From Rhodocyclaceae bacterium (lineage in GTDB: Bacteria > Pseudomonadota > Gammaproteobacteria > Burkholderiales > Rhodocyclaceae), in the NCBI GenBank assembly GCA_020849155.1, contig JADLGU010000082.1:1-8104 (forward strand): 8,104 nt of DNA. The letters are read 5' to 3'. The notes beneath the pieces are model-generated. The model ran no database searches and was not told where the DNA came from. It saw only the letters and a program-made list of their open reading frames with translations. Below, piece after piece: positions 4,796 to 8,104 of this stretch (position 1 is the first letter of the stretch; every line of letters starts with the position of its first letter). A program made the position numbers and the translations under genes.

Positions 4796-6210
4796 GGGCG
4801 GGCTCGCTTGTAGAGCGCCAGGGCGCGTTCGCGCTGGACGGCGTGGTCGACCACCGGCGCGGGATAGTCATGGCCGATGACGCAGCCGCAGGCGGCCTGC
4901 TCGGCCGGGCTCATGCGCCACGGCGCGTGGATGGATTTCATCGGGACATTCGCCAGCGCCGGCAGCCAGCGGCGGAGGTATTCCCCCTGCGCGTCGAACT
5001 TCTGCGACTGGGCGACCGGGTTGAAGATGCGGAAATACGGCTGGGCGTCGCAGCCGGTCGAGGCGGCCCACTGCCAGTTGCCGTTGTTGGCGGCGAGGTC
5101 GAAGTCGTTGAGTGTCGCCGCGAAATAGCGCTCGCCCCAGCGCCAGTCCACCAGCAGATCCTTGGTCAGGAAGGAAGCGACCACCATGCGCAGGCGGTTG
5201 TGCAGGTTGCCGGTGGCGTTCAGCTGGCGCAGGGCGGCGTCGACGAGCGGGTAGCCGGTGCGCCCCTCGCGCCAAGCCGCGAATAGGTCTTCGTCGTTCG
5301 GCCATTCGATGCGCGCGAACTCGGCCCGGAAGGCCTCTTGCGTCACGCGCGGATGGTGGTGCAGCACCTGGAAGAAGAAGTCGCGCCAGATCAGCTCGGC
5401 CAGCCAAAAGTCGGTGCCCGTGGTACGGCGACTGCGCGCCGTGCGCACCAGCCGGCGGATGGAAACCGTGCCGAAGCGGTTGTGGATGGCCAGGCCGGAC
5501 GTGGCGTCGAGGGCCGGGAAATCGCGCTGCGCGTGGTAGCCGTCGATGCGGCCGAGAAAGTCGTCGAGGGTTTCGCGCGCGCCCCGTTCGCCCGGCCGGA
5601 TGCCCGAAGCGGCGAGATCGGTCGGCTCGAAACCCAGCTCGCGCAGTTCCGGCAGGCGCGTCGCCACCGGCGGCCGCGCCAGGCGCTTCAGGTCGCTCTC
5701 GGCCAGGCGCTGCGCCAGCTCCGCCTCGCCGACCAGCTTGAGCCAGGCATTCTTGTAGGGGGTGAATACCGTGAACGGCCGCCCCCCCTGGGTGAGCAGC
5801 TCGGACTTGGCGAAGACCACCGTGTCCTTGACGGCCGTGAAGCCGATGCCTGAAGCGCGCAGCCGCTCGGCCACCTCGGCGTCGCGCGCCAGCGCCGCCG
5901 GCTCGTAATCCTCCGCCGCGACGACCTCGTCCACGCCGAGAGCGGCGGCAAGATGCGGCACCTCATCGCGCGCCCGCCCGTGCAGGACGATCAGGTCGCC
6001 GCCCGCCTCCTGCAGCCGCTCGCGCAGCTCGCCCACCGAGCGCCAGATGAAGTCCACGCGCCGGTCGGCGCGCGATTCCAGCGCGCCGAGGATCTCGCTG
6101 TCGAAGACGAAGGCGCAGAACACCCGCGTCGAGCGCGCCAGCGCGCGGCCTAGCGCGGCGTTGTCGTCGAGCCGCAGGTCGCGGCGGAACCAGGCCAGCG
6201 CGCCCGCCAT
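4792..6210 (-). CDS. phrB: Class I deoxyribodipyrimidine (CPD) photolyase
   Basis: A 472-aa protein, the usual length for class I photolyases. It uses FADH- and blue light to split cyclobutane pyrimidine dimers in DNA. The N-terminal alpha/beta antenna domain opens with WFRRDLRLDDN. The FAD-binding helical domain contains ELIWRDFFF (W275, near the lesion pocket), NLHNRLRMVVASFLTKDLL, and the signature from N375 through W379-Q-W381 and ASTG to PYFRIFNP (ending about 398). W303, W356 and W379 sit exactly three residues below the tryptophans 306, 359 and 382 of the E. coli enzyme, so the photoreduction chain appears intact. N375 corresponds to the flavin N5 partner Asn378 of E. coli, which argues for repair rather than cryptochrome signalling. 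The start overlaps the lipoprotein stop as TGATG and the end overlaps the cupin start as ATGA. The antenna cofactor, probably a folate, is not determined by sequence alone. Confidence 0.96.
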   Translation of the reverse strand: MAGALAWFRRDLRLDDNAALGRALARSTRVFCAFVFDSEILGALESRADRRVDFIWRSVGELRERLQEAGGDLIVLHGRARDEVPHLAAALGVDEVVAAEDYEPAALARDAEVAERLRASGIGFTAVKDTVVFAKSELLTQGGRPFTVFTPYKNAWLKLVGEAELAQRLAESDLKRLARPPVATRLPELRELGFEPTDLAASGIRPGERGARETLDDFLGRIDGYHAQRDFPALDATSGLAIHNRFGTVSIRRLVRTARSRRTTGTDFWLAELIWRDFFFQVLHHHPRVTQEAFRAEFARIEWPNDEDLFAAWREGRTGYPLVDAALRQLNATGNLHNRLRMVVASFLTKDLLVDWRWGERYFAATLNDFDLAANNGNWQWAASTGCDAQPYFRIFNPVAQSQKFDAQGEYLRRWLPALANVPMKSIHAPWRMSPAEQAACGCVIGHDYPAPVVDHAVQRERALALYKRARP

Positions 6211-6419
6211 CAGCGCGCTTCGGCGCTTTCGCGCTTCTGATCCGCCTGCTTGGCGGCTTCGTCGAGTTTGCCCTGCACCTGCGCCGGCATGTTCTTCGCC
6301 TGCTCGGCCTCCTTGGCCTTGGCGGCGCCGGCGGTGGCGGCGACGGTGGCGGTTTCGGAGACGCCGCAGCCGGCCAGGACCACGCCGATAGTAACCATGA
6401 GTGATTTGATGAGTCGCAT
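6210..6419 (-). CDS. Small Ala/Glu/Lys-rich lipoprotein
   Basis: A 69-aa protein. MRLIKSLMVTIGVVLAGC is a typical lipoprotein signal with lipobox L15-A-G-C18. The mature part, about 51 residues, is rich in Ala, Lys, Glu and Gln, with no Pro except P46, and looks like a single amphipathic or coiled-coil helix (AAKAKEAEQAKNM, KLDEAAKQADQKRESAEAR). Function unknown; related-looking small lipoproteins are common in betaproteobacteria. The start at 6419 is preferred over 6452 because the signal peptide begins there and the ATG follows one base after the glycosyltransferase stop; 6452 would add 11 residues read from inside the previous gene. The stop shares one base with the photolyase start (TGATG). 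Confidence 0.75.
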   Translation of the reverse strand: MRLIKSLMVTIGVVLAGCGVSETATVAATAGAAKAKEAEQAKNMPAQVQGKLDEAAKQADQKRESAEAR

Positions 6420-6420
6420 G

Positions 6421-7224
6421 TCAAGCCTCAAGAGATTTCGAAGGGGTGCCAAAGGGCAGGCGGGTCGTCAGGATGTCCTGCTCCCTGAACTTCCAATCAT
6501 TCGTTCGCAGGTAGTCGTAGAAACGCTGCGACTCGACCCACCAGGCGCACTTTTCCCGCCATTCCTTCCGCAGCCGAAATTCAAGCGCATGAACAACCCC
6601 AGCATGCCATTTGAAATGATGTATCTGCGCCCACTCGCTGGAAATCCGATAGCTGTTTCCACCATCTGGGCGATGGTTCCCGGTATCCATCCTGACATCG
6701 CCGCGCGCCAGGGCGACCTTCCTGACCTGGGCCCCGGACAGCGGCTCCGACAGCAGGCAGGCTACCGGATAGGTCTCCCAGATCGATGCCAGCGGATTGA
6801 AAGGCGGCAACGTCCCATCGGCTGCGATCCGATCGATCATGTAGCCGTTGACAAGTTGCACCCCGTTCCGATCGAGGATCGGGACGATGGCATCGAGCCG
6901 ATACGGATAAACCTGGAATTCATCGCTGTCCGTCCAGACCACCCAGTCCTGCTTGGATACCTGGCTATCCTGCAGGAGCCGATGATGCCGTTTCAGCGCG
7001 GAGGAGTCATAGCTCTCGACAAGGCTGGATCCGCCGTCGATGCCCAGCGCCGCCAGCATCTGGTTGAAGCGCGCGAAATGCCTGTCGGTTTCGGAAGTAT
7101 CCAGCTGCGGTTCCTGCTGGAGGGTGAACAGGAATTTTTCAACGCCCAGGCCACGGTAATGGCGAACGAACTGGGGCAGCCATTCGATCTTGTTCTGCTC
7201 CAGTGTGCAAATCAGGCAGATCAT
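6421..7224 (-). CDS. Glycosyltransferase-like protein (GT-A fold, family 2/92-like)
   Basis: A 267-aa soluble-looking protein. The N-terminus MICLICTLEQNKIEWLPQFV with HYRGLGVEKFLF after it is the pattern of the glycosyltransferase-2-like or GT92-like group (x-x-x-K/R-N-E-x-x-x-L-x-E-W-x-x-x-H-x-x-x-G-V), and WTDSDEF contains the D99-x-D101 metal and nucleotide-sugar motif. There is no signal or membrane helix, so it should act in the cytoplasm. Acceptor and sugar are unknown. It is less GC-rich than its neighbours (positions 6481-6540 hold 32 G or C of 60, against 44 of 60 at 5941-6000 in phrB), which suggests later acquisition. Its ATG overlaps the phosphoribosyltransferase stop (ATGA) and is preceded by GGGGGTGGA, and its stop is one base before the lipoprotein ATG. 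It is therefore placed as an operon member although no functional link to photolyase is obvious. Confidence 0.75.
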   Translation of the reverse strand: MICLICTLEQNKIEWLPQFVRHYRGLGVEKFLFTLQQEPQLDTSETDRHFARFNQMLAALGIDGGSSLVESYDSSALKRHHRLLQDSQVSKQDWVVWTDSDEFQVYPYRLDAIVPILDRNGVQLVNGYMIDRIAADGTLPPFNPLASIWETYPVACLLSEPLSGAQVRKVALARGDVRMDTGNHRPDGGNSYRISSEWAQIHHFKWHAGVVHALEFRLRKEWREKCAWWVESQRFYDYLRTNDWKFREQDILTTRLPFGTPSKSLEA

Positions 7225-7880
7225 TCCACCCCCGCCCGCCTTTCAGGCGAGTCCCGCCGTCCCGAAAGCAGCGCTACGACCTCGTCGTCCTCCACCGGTC
7301 CGAAGTCGGCGTAGAACTGCCCGACGGCCTGGAAGTTTTCCGGCGCATAAGGACAGAGGACTTCGTCGGCCTGCTCGGCGACCTTTTCCAGCGTGTCGGG
7401 CGGCGCCACCGGCACGGCGCAGACGAGTTTGAGTGGAGCGCGTTGTCTCAAGGCATGCAGGGCGGCGAGCATGGTCGAGCCGGTGGCGAGGCCATCGTCG
7501 ACGACGATGACGATGCGGCCTTGGGGGTCGATGGGCGGATGCAGCGGCGAATACTGGGCGCGGCGCCTGCGGATGGTCTCCAGCTCATGCGCCTTGGCGC
7601 GCTCGATGTAGTCGGCATTGGCGCCGGCCATGGCCGCATACGGGCCGAGGGTGGCCCAGCCGGTCTCGTCGATGGCGCCGATGGCGAACTCCGGGTTGCC
7701 GGGCGCGCCGAGTTTCCTCACCAGCACCACGTCGAACTCGCCGCCGAGCGCCTCGGCGATCAGCTTGGCCATCGGCACGGCGCCGCGCGGGATGGCGAGG
7801 ATGAGCGGGTTCTGTCCCTTGTAGGCGGCCAGCTTGTCGGCCAGCAACTGCGCTGCCTGGTTTCTGTTGCTGAAAATCAT
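7221..7880 (-). CDS. Phosphoribosyltransferase-family protein (COG1926 type)
   Basis: A 219-aa protein with the type I phosphoribosyltransferase PRPP loop at residues 124-136 (VIVVDDGLATGST: two hydrophobic strands, D128-D129, then T-G-S-T). Upstream, LAIPRGAVPMAKLIAEALG and VVLVRKLGAPGNPEFAIGAI match the predicted phosphoribosyltransferases of COG1926, which are often found alone or beside hydrolases and stress genes. The base acceptor is unknown, and no family member I can name is well characterised. The ATG at 7880 is preceded by a purine-rich GGGGGAGAGGG ending about 6 nt upstream, which comes from the palindromic repeat region. It is the first gene of the five-gene minus-strand group and overlaps the glycosyltransferase start by 4 bp. 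Confidence 0.9.
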   Translation of the reverse strand: MIFSNRNQAAQLLADKLAAYKGQNPLILAIPRGAVPMAKLIAEALGGEFDVVLVRKLGAPGNPEFAIGAIDETGWATLGPYAAMAGANADYIERAKAHELETIRRRRAQYSPLHPPIDPQGRIVIVVDDGLATGSTMLAALHALRQRAPLKLVCAVPVAPPDTLEKVAEQADEVLCPYAPENFQAVGQFYADFGPVEDDEVVALLSGRRDSPERRAGVE

Positions 7881-7886
7881 GTATTG

Positions 7887-7926
7887 CCCTCTCCCCCACC
7901 CCTCTCCCGCAAGCGGGAGAGGGGAG
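7887..7926. repeat. REP-like extragenic palindrome
   Basis: CCCCTCTCCCGC (7899-7910) and GCGGGAGAGGGG (7913-7924) form a perfect 12-bp stem around AA. A partial direct copy of the left arm (CCCTCTCCCC, from 7888) stands just before it. I recognise this CCCTCTCCC-type palindrome as a dispersed intergenic repeat common in GC-rich proteobacteria; copy number in this genome is not visible here. It lies between divergent genes, so a terminator role for either is unlikely. Its left arm, read on the minus strand, supplies the Shine-Dalgarno-like tract of the phosphoribosyltransferase gene. Confidence 0.8.
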
Positions 7927-7945
7927 CCAATACCCTAGCGCGCTC

Positions 7946-7972
7946 CTGAACGTCTGTCCAGACCGGTATAAT
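7946..7972 (+). promoter_or_regulatory. Candidate promoter with perfect TATAAT -10 for the rightmost gene
   Basis: TATAAT is at 7967-7972 in a GC-rich setting. The -35 is poor: CTGAAC (7946-7951) is the nearest TTGACA-like hexamer, with three matches and a 15-bp spacer. Transcription would begin near 7979, leaving about 40 nt before ATG 8021. The TATAAT block lies in GGTATAATTC, whose complement also contains TATA, so weak minus-strand activity toward the phosphoribosyltransferase gene cannot be excluded. Confidence 0.55.
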
Positions 7973-8020
7973 TCGCTCTTTGAAAAGCCGTCCTCCGCAA
8001 GCCTTCCCCGCCGTCCCGCG

Positions 8021-8104
8021 ATGACCGCCGCCCCTCCTGCGCTGCTGCCGCAGCTCCCCGCTTTGCCGAAACCCGGCGCGCGCCTCGACCTGGCCGCGCT
8101 GGCC
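8021..8104 (+). CDS. N-terminus of a + strand gene, possibly mfd (runs off the window)
   Basis: The last 84 bases are 28 open codons starting M-T-A-A-P-P-A-L-L-P-Q-L and continuing with LPKPGARLDLAALA. The Leu/Pro-rich opening followed by P-G-x-R-x-x-L-x-x-L is reminiscent of betaproteobacterial Mfd, the transcription-repair coupling factor, but 28 residues are too few to be sure. The start is supported by the strong -10 about 50 bp upstream and by its being the first ATG after the predicted transcript start; no Shine-Dalgarno is visible. If it is mfd, it would place a second repair gene beside the operon containing phrB. Confidence 0.5.
   Translation, partial: MTAAPPALLPQLPALPKPGARLDLAALA

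Noticed and set aside
6250..7314. Long + strand open frame of 354 codons across the glycosyltransferase and photolyase/lipoprotein region
   Set aside because: It is antisense to three genes with recognisable motifs and tight junctions, has no family-like motif, and is rich in Arg/Pro/Gln as expected of a GC-rich shadow frame.
7899..7924. The 12-bp palindrome as an intrinsic terminator
   Set aside because: It lies between divergent genes, with no gene ending into it and no T-tract on either side.
1..8104. CRISPR array, tRNA or rRNA genes
   Set aside because: No regularly spaced direct repeats, cloverleaf with conserved T-loop, or rRNA-like stretch was seen on either strand by eye.

Overview
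The window looks like chromosomal DNA of a GC-rich Gram-negative proteobacterium. A betaproteobacterium of the Rhodocyclales/Azoarcus type fits best, but this is an impression from codon use and gene content, not from a marker gene. Genes are tightly packed, most junctions are ATGA or TGATG overlaps, and there are two lipoprotein signals and a Tat signal.

Left block (1-2619, + strand): the C-terminal half of a GPH/MFS-type transporter, a DUF3833 lipoprotein, a short-chain dehydrogenase/reductase (SDR) and a SnoaL/NTF2-like protein. From general knowledge, DUF3833, SDR and NTF2-like genes often sit with cyclopropane-synthase-like, DUF1365, FAD-oxidoreductase and photolyase genes in light or singlet-oxygen response clusters. 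The nearby photolyase supports that reading, but the core lipid genes and the regulator would lie left of the window. Between the SDR and NTF2-like genes is a 336-bp non-coding element with 26-bp terminal inverted repeats, flanking TA dinucleotides and strong internal hairpins. It is probably a MITE-like insertion. Removing it with one TA rebuilds an uninterrupted start (ATG CCT AAC CTC, M-P-N-L) in frame with the NTF2-like gene and behind a good Shine-Dalgarno. The element therefore split the gene after codon 2, and an ATG in its right terminal repeat restores an in-frame start. This is the most striking observation here.

Middle (2620-4431, + strand): a candidate promoter, then a 565-aa Tat-exported caspase-family (C14) protein with an intact His/Cys dyad and an unrecognised C-terminal domain of lower GC content.

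Right block (4409-7880, - strand): five genes read right to left with almost no spacing: COG1926-type phosphoribosyltransferase, glycosyltransferase-like protein of lower GC, 69-aa lipoprotein, class I CPD photolyase (phrB) and a cupin. They look like one transcript. The cupin end overlaps the caspase gene end by 23 bp, tail to tail.

Right edge (7881-8104): a divergent intergenic region holding a 12-bp-stem palindrome of a common proteobacterial repeat type and a perfect TATAAT box, followed by the first 28 codons of a + strand gene that could be mfd.
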